Assembly (NCBI RefSeq): GCF_011390835.1
Contig: NZ_JAABRQ010000006.1
Span: 21,508-85,507, forward strand
Length of the DNA stretch: 64,000 nucleotides
Source of the DNA: Hydrogenophaga sp.
GTDB taxonomy: Bacteria; Pseudomonadota; Gammaproteobacteria; Burkholderiales; Burkholderiaceae_C
Direction: 5' to 3'
The translations under genes and the position numbers were made by a program. Positions 46,946 through 55,677 of the stretch are shown here, one piece after another (within the stretch, counting starts at the first letter, position 1; each line of letters begins with the position of its first letter). A model generated the notes under the pieces. That model made no database searches, was not told the origin of the DNA, and was given only the letters and a program-made list of their open reading frames with translations.

Positions 46946-48886
46946 ATGGAAAAAGAAAAAGCCGTTGCTTCGCTGGGGAAGCCGACCTTGTTGTTGCCGG
47001 CTTGGATCAAAGCTGCGCTTCGAGCCAACGATCGCCTCAAGTTGTACCTGTCGGTGTTGCAGTCTGCCTTGCAACATGCAGGCAACCCTGCCGGCGGCTT
47101 GCACGACTGGACTCATGAAATCGCCCATCTCGGGCTGACCAACGCGCTCTGGATCAAAGACCTCGTCACCACCAGCTATCTGCAGGACGAGATCCTGATC
47201 GTTCCCAACCTGGGACAGTGGCTTGGCGCGCTGGCCGCCGATCTCAGCTTGATGGCGCGTCCGCTCTGCGATCTGGACGGACATAGGGATCGCACACTGA
47301 GCGAGCGTCGGGATCATTGGCTTCGACGTATTGAGGAGATGGAAAGCGAAGAGGGCTTAGACCCCCAGGCGCTGGGCGACCTGACTCGCGGCGACCGACG
47401 CGGCACCGACAGCTTTCATTTGCTGGTCATGGATTTGCACAGAGGTTTGAACGCGATGGCAGTCGAGCTGTCGACCGAAGACATTGACGGTGCCCATGTC
47501 TGGCAGATCGACGATCAAGACCGGCCGTTGATCGAGGCTTTCATGCGGGGACTGTCACGTACCGCTCCACTGAAGTTCAACCATCCTGGACTCGACACGG
47601 CGGCCACCAGAAATGGGAAAACGCTGTTGATCCAGAATGACATTGGCACCAACGACGCGCACGTCTTGGTGATTGAAGTCGAGGCGCTGAAGATTTCGTT
47701 AACCTATTCTGATCTGCATCCTGCCCGCTTTGATTTCTTCAAGCAACTGCTGGAGCGCCATGGATTCTCATGGGATGTCTTCAGTCCCCGCACGACCGAG
47801 GGACTCAACCAAGGTAAGCCCTACACGGTTGGTCATGCGGAGCTTGATGCTCGCGACCTTGCTGCGCTGCTGCAAGGCCTAGAAGCGGTGGCTTCTCGGA
47901 TCGTGTTTGTGATTGACTGGAACCGCGCGCGAAAACGGCTCCAGCCTTTTGTGCGCAAATCGGTGGCCATCGCGGTGCTCAAACAAGCTGCTGACGAAGA
48001 TGTTGGTCACATGGCATGGCTGTTGGCTGGCGGCGAGAAGCTGGTATTCGAGGCAATGCAATCGGTGGACGGCGAAGCCTTTCGCATCGGCGATCGCTTG
48101 GATCAGGTGTTGGGCGACGCAGCCGCCCAAGATTTTTTAAGCAACCTGCTGCGGCTGGCCAGCATCAAACTGCGGGAGCAGCAGCCAGCGGCACTGGTCG
48201 CAGACGAGGCACGGTTGCTGCTTGCGCGGGTACTGCAGCGGCGCACGTTCGAGTTCGATCTTTTGGCCGAGCATGCGGCGTATTGCCACGCCTTGGCTCA
48301 GTTGTTGAGTGAACTCATCGATGCTCGGCTTCCTGCAGAAGAAGCCACACAACGTGCCAAGGAATGGGAGCGTAAGGCGGACCAGGTGTTGACGGAGGCG
48401 CGGCGCCGAGCCGAGCGCCAACCTCGCTGGTTGCCAATGGTGGAATTGCTCGACCGGATGGACGATATCGCTGACGACCTGGAGGAAGCTACTTTCGTCT
48501 ACAGCATGATTCAGATGGTGCCTTCGAACTCCCTGCCAGCCACAGTGGCTAGCGTCTTGGGGCGCTTGGCGGATACGACGCTGGCGGCGATCCAAGACCA
48601 GATCAAGGCGATTGAGATTGCCCGCGATATGAGCGACCACAGTGAATCCACGGATAGCGATGTGTTTTTGCAAACCCTTTGGCGCATCTTGAGAGCTGAG
48701 CGAGTATGCGATGAACAGTTGAGAGACGCCCGCAAAGAGATCGTACGCACTCTGGGGAAGCATCCACCGCTGTTCGCGTTAGCCAATGAGTTGGCCGTCA
48801 CGATAGAGCGGGCTAGTGACAGCCTGCTCTCGGTAGGCTATGGGCTTCGCAAGCTTGTTTTCAAGAAATCTGGCATGTCGGCATAG
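46946..48886 (+). CDS. Large protein with C-terminal DUF47/PhoU-like domain
   Basis: Protein of 646 residues. The C-terminal part (about 430-640) looks like DUF47/PhoU-like helical repeats: ERKADQVLTEARRRAE, LLDRMDDIADDLEEATFVY, LADTTLAAIQDQIKAIE and ANELAVTIERASDSLL. DUF47 proteins bind metal or phosphate-linked ligands and often work with Pit transporters, but none is encoded here. The first 420 residues are not recognised: a helical start (ANDRLKLYLSVLQSAL), then a mixed alpha-beta region with VIDWNRARKRL. No signal peptide or membrane helix is seen. GGAAG precedes the ATG. It heads the FNR-site operon, 53 bases before the PPDK-like gene. Confidence 0.65.
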   Translation: MEKEKAVASLGKPTLLLPAWIKAALRANDRLKLYLSVLQSALQHAGNPAGGLHDWTHEIAHLGLTNALWIKDLVTTSYLQDEILIVPNLGQWLGALAADLSLMARPLCDLDGHRDRTLSERRDHWLRRIEEMESEEGLDPQALGDLTRGDRRGTDSFHLLVMDLHRGLNAMAVELSTEDIDGAHVWQIDDQDRPLIEAFMRGLSRTAPLKFNHPGLDTAATRNGKTLLIQNDIGTNDAHVLVIEVEALKISLTYSDLHPARFDFFKQLLERHGFSWDVFSPRTTEGLNQGKPYTVGHAELDARDLAALLQGLEAVASRIVFVIDWNRARKRLQPFVRKSVAIAVLKQAADEDVGHMAWLLAGGEKLVFEAMQSVDGEAFRIGDRLDQVLGDAAAQDFLSNLLRLASIKLREQQPAALVADEARLLLARVLQRRTFEFDLLAEHAAYCHALAQLLSELIDARLPAEEATQRAKEWERKADQVLTEARRRAERQPRWLPMVELLDRMDDIADDLEEATFVYSMIQMVPSNSLPATVASVLGRLADTTLAAIQDQIKAIEIARDMSDHSESTDSDVFLQTLWRILRAERVCDEQLRDARKEIVRTLGKHPPLFALANELAVTIERASDSLLSVGYGLRKLVFKKSGMSA

Positions 48887-48939
48887 TCGCCCGGCCCTCG
48901 CCAGAAACCTGTTCGCAACGACTTGAACGGAGCAATCAA

Positions 48940-50592
48940 ATGAGCACCTTGCCACATTGGCCCAAACATTTTTACTTGGTTGCACGCGATGCTACGCCGG
49001 TACACCATCAGCCCACGAAGGAAAACATGGGCTCCAAAGCACACAACCTGCTTCGCATGACGGGCATCGGCTTGCCGGTACCGCCAGCATTGGTCATCGG
49101 AACTCATTTCACGCGCGCGCCTGAAGATGCCATGCTCCCCCTGTTCAGCGTGGGGCTGCCTGAACTCGAAACCGTTACTGGCTTGAAGTTCGGCGATGTG
49201 CGCCAGCCACTGATCTTATCGGTGCGCTCGGGCGCGCCGGTGTCCATGCCAGGCATGATGGAAACCTTGCTCAATGTGGGCCTTTGTGATGCCACGTTAC
49301 CGGGACTGCTTCGCCAGACCGGGAACCCTCGTTTGGTTTGGGATGCATACCGTCGATTGATTGCGACCTATGGCGAAGTGGTGGCGGGGGTATCGGGGGC
49401 ATTGTTCGAAGACGCCATCACCGCCAAGACACAAGGGCGGGATGAGCGCACACTTGATTTCAGTGAACTGCGCGATTTGGTTCAGCAGTTTTTGGTGATT
49501 TACCGTGAACTGGCAGGAGAGCCGTTTCCCCAAGACGTGAACACCCAATTGAGCGGCGCTGTGGCAGCCGTGTTTGCTTCGTGGGATCAGCCCAAAGCCA
49601 TCACGTATCGAGGGATTCACAACATTGATGAGCGTATGGGCACTGCGGTGACGGTGCAGCAAATGGTGTTCGGCAATTCGGGTGGACATGCAGGAGCCGG
49701 TGTGGGTTTCACCCGTAACCCGACCACCGGCGAGCCTGGCCTCTGGGTCGACTTTCTGGTGAATGCTCAAGGTGAAGACGTGGTGTCGGGTCAACGCAAT
49801 GCCCATGGCCATGCCGCGCTTGAGCAAGTGGCGCCATTGGCCTGGCAGGAGTTGCAGAACGTAGCGACCCGCCTAGAGCAGCATTTTGAGGACATGCAAG
49901 ATTTTGAGTTCACTGTGCAAGATGGCGAGCTCTACATGTTGCAAACGCGATCGGGCAAGCGCACACCTTTGGCGACTGCGCGTATCGCCCTCGATCTGTG
50001 TGACGACGGCATTATCGACACAAACACAGCGTTGGAGCGCACCGCTGCATTGCGACACCAAGATCTCGCCACGCTACATCTGGTAGCTCAAGGAACAAAC
50101 ACGAGCATCATCGAACCCTTGGCGTCTGCCCTGCCGGCCTGCAATGGTGTGGTTTCCGGTGAAATCGCGCTGGACGCTGCGCGTGCGCAAGAGCGTCAGG
50201 CCCTCGGTGTTTCGGCGGTATTGGTGCGACAGGACGCCCAGACCAGCGATATTGCTGCACTGCAATCAGTGGGCGGTCTGTTGACACAACGCGGTGCCCG
50301 AACATCTCATGCCGCGGTGGTTGCGCGCCAGATGGGCAAGGTGTGTCTGGTCGCCTGCAGTACCCTGCGCATCGATGAGCCCAGCCGATGCATACAGCTG
50401 GGGGCCCAAACCCTGTTCGAGGGCGATGTCATCACGCTGGACGGAAACGAAGGGCAGGTCTATGCCGGGAAGGTCGAGACCATGAGCGTCGCTGATGAGG
50501 CGCTCATCGAGCGCCTCCGAATACTCAGGGCAAAACCCGCAGACAAACGGCACCCTGAAAGCAATGCACCAAGAATTGAGGTCCCTTCATGA
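48940..50592 (+). CDS. PPDK-like protein lacking the PEP/pyruvate barrel
   Basis: Protein of 550 residues. It has the ATP-grasp nucleotide domain of pyruvate phosphate dikinase (NMGSKAHNLLRMTGIGLPVPPA, LSVRSGAPVSMPGMMETLLNVG, GTAVTVQQMVFGN, DFEFTVQDGELYMLQTR) and the swivelling phosphohistidine domain (TQRGARTSHAAVVARQMGK, phosphorylated His in TSHAA). Full PPDK has about 870 residues. The C-terminal TIM barrel that binds PEP/pyruvate is missing, and no separate barrel gene is in the window. It might phosphorylate another acceptor, as rifampin phosphotransferase does, or need a distant partner. The stop overlaps fabI by four bases. Confidence 0.82.
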   Translation: MSTLPHWPKHFYLVARDATPVHHQPTKENMGSKAHNLLRMTGIGLPVPPALVIGTHFTRAPEDAMLPLFSVGLPELETVTGLKFGDVRQPLILSVRSGAPVSMPGMMETLLNVGLCDATLPGLLRQTGNPRLVWDAYRRLIATYGEVVAGVSGALFEDAITAKTQGRDERTLDFSELRDLVQQFLVIYRELAGEPFPQDVNTQLSGAVAAVFASWDQPKAITYRGIHNIDERMGTAVTVQQMVFGNSGGHAGAGVGFTRNPTTGEPGLWVDFLVNAQGEDVVSGQRNAHGHAALEQVAPLAWQELQNVATRLEQHFEDMQDFEFTVQDGELYMLQTRSGKRTPLATARIALDLCDDGIIDTNTALERTAALRHQDLATLHLVAQGTNTSIIEPLASALPACNGVVSGEIALDAARAQERQALGVSAVLVRQDAQTSDIAALQSVGGLLTQRGARTSHAAVVARQMGKVCLVACSTLRIDEPSRCIQLGAQTLFEGDVITLDGNEGQVYAGKVETMSVADEALIERLRILRAKPADKRHPESNAPRIEVPS

Positions 50593-51365
50593 ACGATCGA
50601 AAACCATCTGGCCTGTCGGGAAAAAAGGGACTCATCTTGGGCCTGGCCAATGAGCACAGCATCGCCTGGGGATGTGTCAAAAATGCGCGCGAGCAAGGTG
50701 CCGATCTCGTGGCTGTTTGCCTCAATGACAAGGCTCGCACCTATGTCGAGCCACTGACGAATCCGCTGGACATCACATTGTTGAACTGCGATGTGGAAGA
50801 CGACGGTGCGCTTGAGCAAGCCGTTGAGCAGGCGGCCGCGCAAATGGGGCGAATCGACTTTGTCGTGCATTCGATCGCGTGGGCGCCGTTGGTTGACTTG
50901 CACGGCCCTGTGGTTGCTAGCAGTCGCGCCGGATTTGCACGCGCGATGGACGTGTCTTGCCATTCGTTTGCGCGCTTGGCGCGGCTATGTGCGCCGCACA
51001 TGTCGGCCGGCGGAAGCCTGGTCACCATGAGCTATCTCGGCGCAGACGAGGCGGTGCCTCACTATGGACTGATGGGCCCGGTCAAGGCGGCGCTGGAGTC
51101 GCTGGTGCGCTACATGGCGGTTGAGTTAGGGCCACAGGGTATCCGCGTGCACGCAGTGTCACCGGGGCCAATCCAGACGCGGTCAGCTTCGGGCATCAAT
51201 CACTTTGATGAGTTGATGTCGCACGCACAGCAAAAGGCTCCGCGGGGACGCTTGGTGACGCTCGATGAGATCGCAGGTCTGTGCAGCTTTCTCTGCAGCG
51301 ACGCGGCAACGGGCATGACCGGCCAGACGATTTACGTGGACGCTGGTTGTCACGCCGTGGCTTGA
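50589..51365 (+). CDS. fabI: FabI-type enoyl-ACP reductase
   Basis: Short-chain dehydrogenase of the FabI group, 258 residues: GLILGLANEHSIAWGCVKNA at the N-terminus, VHSIAWAP, and the catalytic Tyr-x6-Lys in HYGLMGPVKAALE. The C-terminus has SPGPIQTRSASGI and GQTIYVDAGCHAVA. It is probably a second, accessory copy rather than the essential fatty-acid enzyme, judging by its place in the accessory operon. With the following MaoC-Pta fusion and PhaC it fits a group of genes tied to polyhydroxyalkanoate metabolism. It starts ATGA in the PPDK-like stop. Confidence 0.88.
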   Translation: MNDRKPSGLSGKKGLILGLANEHSIAWGCVKNAREQGADLVAVCLNDKARTYVEPLTNPLDITLLNCDVEDDGALEQAVEQAAAQMGRIDFVVHSIAWAPLVDLHGPVVASSRAGFARAMDVSCHSFARLARLCAPHMSAGGSLVTMSYLGADEAVPHYGLMGPVKAALESLVRYMAVELGPQGIRVHAVSPGPIQTRSASGINHFDELMSHAQQKAPRGRLVTLDEIAGLCSFLCSDAATGMTGQTIYVDAGCHAVA

Positions 51366-51402
51366 ACCCGTTCGGTTGAGTTTGAACCCGAAAGCACCCC
51401 AA

Positions 51403-52821
51403 ATGCGCTTGACACCAATAGCCCAAGAAGCGGCCTCAACCAGTGAGTGGATCGAGAACCTCACTTTTGACGAACTCTCAATAGGTCAGAGTGGCCAACT
51501 TGTGCGCAAGCTAAAGCCCAGCGATATCGAGGCTTTTGCCGCCGTATCGGGCGATGTCAATCCGGCCCACCTGAACGCAGACTACGCCAACGCGTCGATG
51601 TTTCATGGCCTCATCGCGCATGGCATGTGGGGCGGCGCCCTGATCTCTGCTCTGCTCGGAACCCAGTTTCCCGGCCCGGGCACCATTTACCTTGAGCAGG
51701 TCCTGCATTTCAGCAAGCCCGTTCGCATCGGCGACACGCTTACGGTGCTGGCCACGGTCAGCGCCAAAGATGCCGAAAAGAATCGCATTGAGTTGGATTG
51801 TCAGGTATTGAATCAGCGCGGCGAAAGGGTATTGCACGGCTTGGCCCGCGTTATCGCCCCGACACAAAAAGTTCGACTGCCTCGCATGCACGCACCGCAG
51901 ATCGGATTGTTCGATCCGCTGGCCAGGTTCCGGGAGTTGCTGGCATTGGGCGATGGTCTGCCACCGGTGCGATGCGCTGTGGTGCATCCCTGCGATGCCG
52001 ACTCACTCAAGGGGGTGCTGGATGCCACTCGACATGGCGTGATTGAGCCACTGTTGGTCGGTCCCGAATTCCGGCTCCGAGCGATCGCCGAAGAAATAGG
52101 GATGGATTTGCAGGGCATCACAATGATTCCTGCTGCACACAGTCACGACGCTGCAGAACAAGCCGTGGCACTCGCGGTGCAAGGGCAGGTGCAGTCCCTG
52201 ATAAAAGGTAGCCTGTCCACCGGCGAATTGATCCACGCGGTTCAGGCAAGTGCCGCTATGCGCACTGGTCGTCTGCTCTCACATGTGTACCGTTTTGATG
52301 TGCCGCTCTACGCCAAGCCCTTGCTGATCACAGATACGGTGCTCAACATGCGGCCTGACCTGGAACAGAAGGCTGACATTCTGCGCAACGCCATTCAGTG
52401 CGCCCACGCGGTCGGCCTGGAGGTGCCCCGGGTGGCAGTATTGTCCGCAGTCGAAATTGTCAATCCGGCGGTAGCTTCATCGATCGATGCGGCGGCGCTG
52501 TGCAAGATGGCCGAGCGGGGGCAGATCACCGGTTGCTTGATCGACGGACCGCTGACCTTTGACGACGCCATCTCCATCCAGGCTACTCATCTGCGCCAAA
52601 TCGATTCGGCCGTTGCAGGACAGGCCGATGTACTGCTGTCGCCGGACTTCGAAAGCGGCAATATGCTCGCTCGACAATTGCAAACGTTTGGAGGAGCGAC
52701 CGCTTCGGGAGTGGTGTTGGGCGCCCGGGTGCCCATTGCACTGAGCAGCCGTTCCGAAGGACCAAAGGCCCGGGTGGCTTCGGCCGTATTGGCCCAACTG
52801 GTGGCGCATCGAATGTCGTAA
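51403..52821 (+). CDS. Bifunctional MaoC-like hydratase / phosphotransacetylase
   Basis: Fusion protein of 472 residues. Residues 20-150 form an R-specific enoyl-CoA hydratase (MaoC) domain with FAAVSGDVNPAHLNADYA and MFHGLIAHGMWGG (catalytic Asp and His). Residues 165-470 are a phosphate acetyl/butyryltransferase domain (VVHPCDADSLKGVLDA, LIKGSLSTGELIHAV, VVLGARVPIALSSRSE). Together they can provide R-3-hydroxyacyl-CoA and handle acyl-phosphates. No acetate kinase gene follows, although one often does. The ATG at 51403 was chosen; a TTG at 51376 would add nine residues. It converges with phaC. Confidence 0.88.
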   Translation: MRLTPIAQEAASTSEWIENLTFDELSIGQSGQLVRKLKPSDIEAFAAVSGDVNPAHLNADYANASMFHGLIAHGMWGGALISALLGTQFPGPGTIYLEQVLHFSKPVRIGDTLTVLATVSAKDAEKNRIELDCQVLNQRGERVLHGLARVIAPTQKVRLPRMHAPQIGLFDPLARFRELLALGDGLPPVRCAVVHPCDADSLKGVLDATRHGVIEPLLVGPEFRLRAIAEEIGMDLQGITMIPAAHSHDAAEQAVALAVQGQVQSLIKGSLSTGELIHAVQASAAMRTGRLLSHVYRFDVPLYAKPLLITDTVLNMRPDLEQKADILRNAIQCAHAVGLEVPRVAVLSAVEIVNPAVASSIDAAALCKMAERGQITGCLIDGPLTFDDAISIQATHLRQIDSAVAGQADVLLSPDFESGNMLARQLQTFGGATASGVVLGARVPIALSSRSEGPKARVASAVLAQLVAHRMS

Positions 52822-52915
52822 ACCATCGCCGACGTTAACGTTCTCAGTCCGGCGTAGCGACGGGCAGATCGAAGCGGCCGGCGTGTAAGCTGGCGTAGCC
52901 CGTGATCTGCAGTGC

Positions 52916-54724
52916 TCAATCCTGGTAGCGGACCATCACAAAACGGCCAGGTGCGGGGCCCAGCTCAGGATCTTTGAAGGGGACGCGTGCCTCGATCAAA
53001 GTCTGAGACCCTGAAGCCACCAGCCAATCGCTCCATGCCGGCCACCAACTACCCGCATGCTTGGCGGCCGAGTTCATCCACTGGTCAGGTGATGGCTGAT
53101 CTATTGAGGTATCTGTGCAATGCATCTGGTAGTGCCGGCCGGTATGCCCAGGCTCGGAAACGATGCCAGCATTGTGCCCACCGCTGGTCAAAACAAAGGT
53201 GATGGGAGTTGGCACAAGTTGATGGATCTTGAATACAGACCTCCATGGCGAGACGTGATCTTTCTCTGTGCCGATCACAAACACGGGCACACGGATGGCG
53301 TGCAGAGAAATCAGCTGGCCCTCAAATGTGTAGCGACCTTCTGCAAGATCGTTGTTCAGGTACATGTGGCGCAGGTATTCGCTGTGCATCACGGCCGGCA
53401 GGCGGGTGACGTCAGCGTTCCAGGTCATCAGGTCGTTGCTGAACGCTGGCTCACCCATCAACACCAAGTGTGTGCGCTGAGACCAGATGAGCTCCCGGGA
53501 ATGCAGGAATTGGAACGACGCGGCCATCTGCTGTCCGCTCAGGAAGCCCTGTGCTGCAGTCAGAGCTTCGAGTTGCTCGACCTGCGCCTGATCGATAAGC
53601 ACGCTCATTTCACCGGGCTCGGAAAAGTCCGTCTCGGCTGCCATCAAGGTCAGGCTGGCCATCTGTGGACCGCCGGCATCGAATGACTGGGTTTGCGCCG
53701 CCAGTGCCGCTGCAGCAATGGATGCGAAGGTGCCGCCCAGACAATAGCCAGCAAGGTGTACCGGTTCTTGTGTCGCCGCGTGAACATGGGTCATCGGGCT
53801 GAGCACACCCAGGCGCACGTAGTCGTCCATGTCCAGAAGCGCGTCATCATGGCTAGGATTGCGCCAAGAAACCATGTAGACAGTGTGCCCCTGTGCGACC
53901 AACCAGCGAACCATGGAGTTTGCCGGTGACAGGTCCAGAATGTAAAACTTCATGATGCACGAGGGTATGATCAAGACTGGGTTAAGTCGCACCTGAGCCG
54001 TGCTCGGCTGGTACTGAACCAGCTCGATCAATTCGTTGCGCATCACCACTTGGCCCAGTGTGGTGGCCAAGGCTTTTCCGGGTCCCAGATCGTTCTCTGC
54101 TTCATTCGGCGGCAGCAGACCATGTTTGCGGGACCACTCGTTTCGTGCGTTGATCAGACCCGCAAGCAAACTGGTGCCGCTGGTCTCAGCAGCGCGTTGG
54201 AGCGCTTCGGGGTTGGACAACAGCCAATTGCAAGGCGACATCATGTCAACGGTTTGTTTGGCATAAAACCGCATCTGCTCTTTGGAATGGGGTTCCATGC
54301 CGTCAAGTGCTGTGGCTTCTTGCCACCAGATTTCTAGGGCCTTGTTGCCCGCCGCCAGCATGCTCCACGGAAACTGGTGCCATGTAGGACTGCTGAACCT
54401 GGTGTCATTGGCGATCGCTGCAGAAAGCGCAAGGGAGGGATACTCACCTTCGTGAGCGGAGACCCGTGTGCTGGCATTTGACACAACGGGCTTGAGTGAC
54501 AGGAGCGATTCGGCGATCCACTGATCAAACAGAAACTTGCCGTCCAGGGCGAGTCTGGCTTGAGCACCCGGAGATTCGGCCAAGTTGAGGATCCAATCGC
54601 TCATCGCACGCAACAATGAAATCGGTGATATCCCACCATTGCTTTGGGCTATCGCAGCTTTGAAAAGACGGTCCAGATCCTTCAATGCTTGCACTGGAAT
54701 TGCGGGTGAAGTTGCTGTTTTCAT
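52916..54724 (-). CDS. phaC: Polyhydroxyalkanoate synthase PhaC
   Basis: PHA synthase of 602 residues in the class I/II size range. The lipase-like box has the catalytic Cys (HLAGYCLGGTFAS, about residue 322). Catalytic Asp is in GTEKDHVSPWRSV and His in TSGGHNAGIVSEPG. The N-terminal region begins with an Ala/Pro-rich stretch. It polymerises 3-hydroxyacyl-CoA into storage granules. It is probably not the main phaCAB locus, because no phaA, phaB or phasin gene is adjacent; FabI and MaoC-Pta are the convergent neighbours. The integrase fragment lies 25 bases upstream. Confidence 0.93.
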   Translation of the reverse strand: MKTATSPAIPVQALKDLDRLFKAAIAQSNGGISPISLLRAMSDWILNLAESPGAQARLALDGKFLFDQWIAESLLSLKPVVSNASTRVSAHEGEYPSLALSAAIANDTRFSSPTWHQFPWSMLAAGNKALEIWWQEATALDGMEPHSKEQMRFYAKQTVDMMSPCNWLLSNPEALQRAAETSGTSLLAGLINARNEWSRKHGLLPPNEAENDLGPGKALATTLGQVVMRNELIELVQYQPSTAQVRLNPVLIIPSCIMKFYILDLSPANSMVRWLVAQGHTVYMVSWRNPSHDDALLDMDDYVRLGVLSPMTHVHAATQEPVHLAGYCLGGTFASIAAAALAAQTQSFDAGGPQMASLTLMAAETDFSEPGEMSVLIDQAQVEQLEALTAAQGFLSGQQMAASFQFLHSRELIWSQRTHLVLMGEPAFSNDLMTWNADVTRLPAVMHSEYLRHMYLNNDLAEGRYTFEGQLISLHAIRVPVFVIGTEKDHVSPWRSVFKIHQLVPTPITFVLTSGGHNAGIVSEPGHTGRHYQMHCTDTSIDQPSPDQWMNSAAKHAGSWWPAWSDWLVASGSQTLIEARVPFKDPELGPAPGRFVMVRYQD

Positions 54725-54749
54725 AGCAAGAGGCTACGGGCTAGATGTG

Positions 54750-55409
54750 TCAAGCGTTTGAACAGGAGTTCGCGAGTGAATATGATTGCGTGGGAGTTGC
54801 CGCTGAAACCAGTAGTGGCAGGCTGCGCCGAGTGAAAGTTCTCGCTGGTGCCCAAGGTCGGCATTTGGTCCGCACCCCCATGGCGTACCGCATGTGCAGT
54901 CCCGTGGAAAACAACTTCTTCAGTTCGTCATCGGTGAATGAGCGACGGCGGGCCGATGTCTTGGCCTTGATGTCCAGATCCTCCCACTTATGGTGCTCGG
55001 CCCACTCCAGATCACGGGAGGCGTACTTCAACAACGAGTTGATGCCCGCGAGCCGATCCCGCGCAGTCTTGGGCGTCTTGCAGGTCTCCAGCAGCCACGT
55101 ACGGTAGAGGTATTCCATGCCTCGCGAGATGTCCCTAAGGGGCACCCCAGGGTGCTGCGTTTCAAAGTGCCGCAGGGTGCGTTCCAGGTTGAGCTGGCGG
55201 GCCTTGTCATCGAACTCAGCGAGGAGGGCAGCGCGGGCTTCTGTGCCCAGCCTGTCGGCTTCCTTGCGGTCCGTGGTGTTGAGGCTTCGGATGAGCTTGC
55301 TGCGGCCCTCGTAGGCGGGCTGCAGAGCGAGGGGGATCATCACGCGGACCTGGTACACACCAGCGCGGAGAAATAGGCCAAGAGGTTTTGCAACGCATGG
55401 TTTGGTCAT
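54750..55409 (-). pseudogene. Truncated tyrosine-recombinase (phage integrase) gene
   Basis: Open frame of 219 residues that matches an integrase only at its N-terminal part: an arm-type start (GVYQVRVMIPLALQPAY, RSKLIRSLNTTDRKEADRLG) and a core-binding domain (AGINSLLKYASRDLEWAEH, RRRSFTDDELKKLF). After about residue 175 the sequence no longer fits. The catalytic domain with its Arg, His and Tyr is missing, so the protein must be inactive. It starts about 100 bases downstream of ffs on the same strand. That is the usual position of an integrase next to its attachment site and marks a former element end. Confidence 0.85.
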
Positions 55410-55511
55410 GTGGGTTTCTCAAAGTGACACACCACACTGACACACAAACCGCCTCGGACCCCGCATAAACGCTGGAGACCGCGCCCCGCTTGGCTTTGCG
55501 AGTGATAAGGT

Positions 55512-55606
55512 GACGAGCCTTGACCCCGGCACTGGCTACACAGTTAGGGCTGCTTGGTTCCCCACCTGACCCGGTTGGCCGCTTCACCATGCGGGAAGGC
55601 CCGTCC
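55512..55606 (-). ncRNA. ffs: Signal recognition particle 4.5S RNA
   Basis: The conserved SRP core on the minus strand is GGTCAGGT, then GG-GGAA-CC as tetraloop stem, then AAGCAGCC. The two base pairs closing the loop are swapped relative to E. coli but still complementary. The 5' GACGGGCCTT and 3' AAGGCTCGTC ends pair with one G-T wobble, giving about 95 bases, the bacterial 4.5S size. Placement next to dnaX is common. The exact ends are estimated to within a few bases. It is divergent from dnaX, and the integrase fragment lies downstream. Confidence 0.88.
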
Positions 55607-55612
55607 CCGCTG

Positions 55613-55618
55613 ATTGTA
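55613..55618 (-). promoter_or_regulatory. ffs promoter -10 box
   Basis: TACAAT on the minus strand lies seven to ten bases before the predicted 5' end of ffs. A TCGACG about 18 bases further upstream is a fair -35. Confidence 0.6.
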
Positions 55619-55677
55619 GGCCATCGGTGCACGAAGCGTCGAGGGGAAGCCCAGGGGCGCCGCTTAGAATCGGTGCC

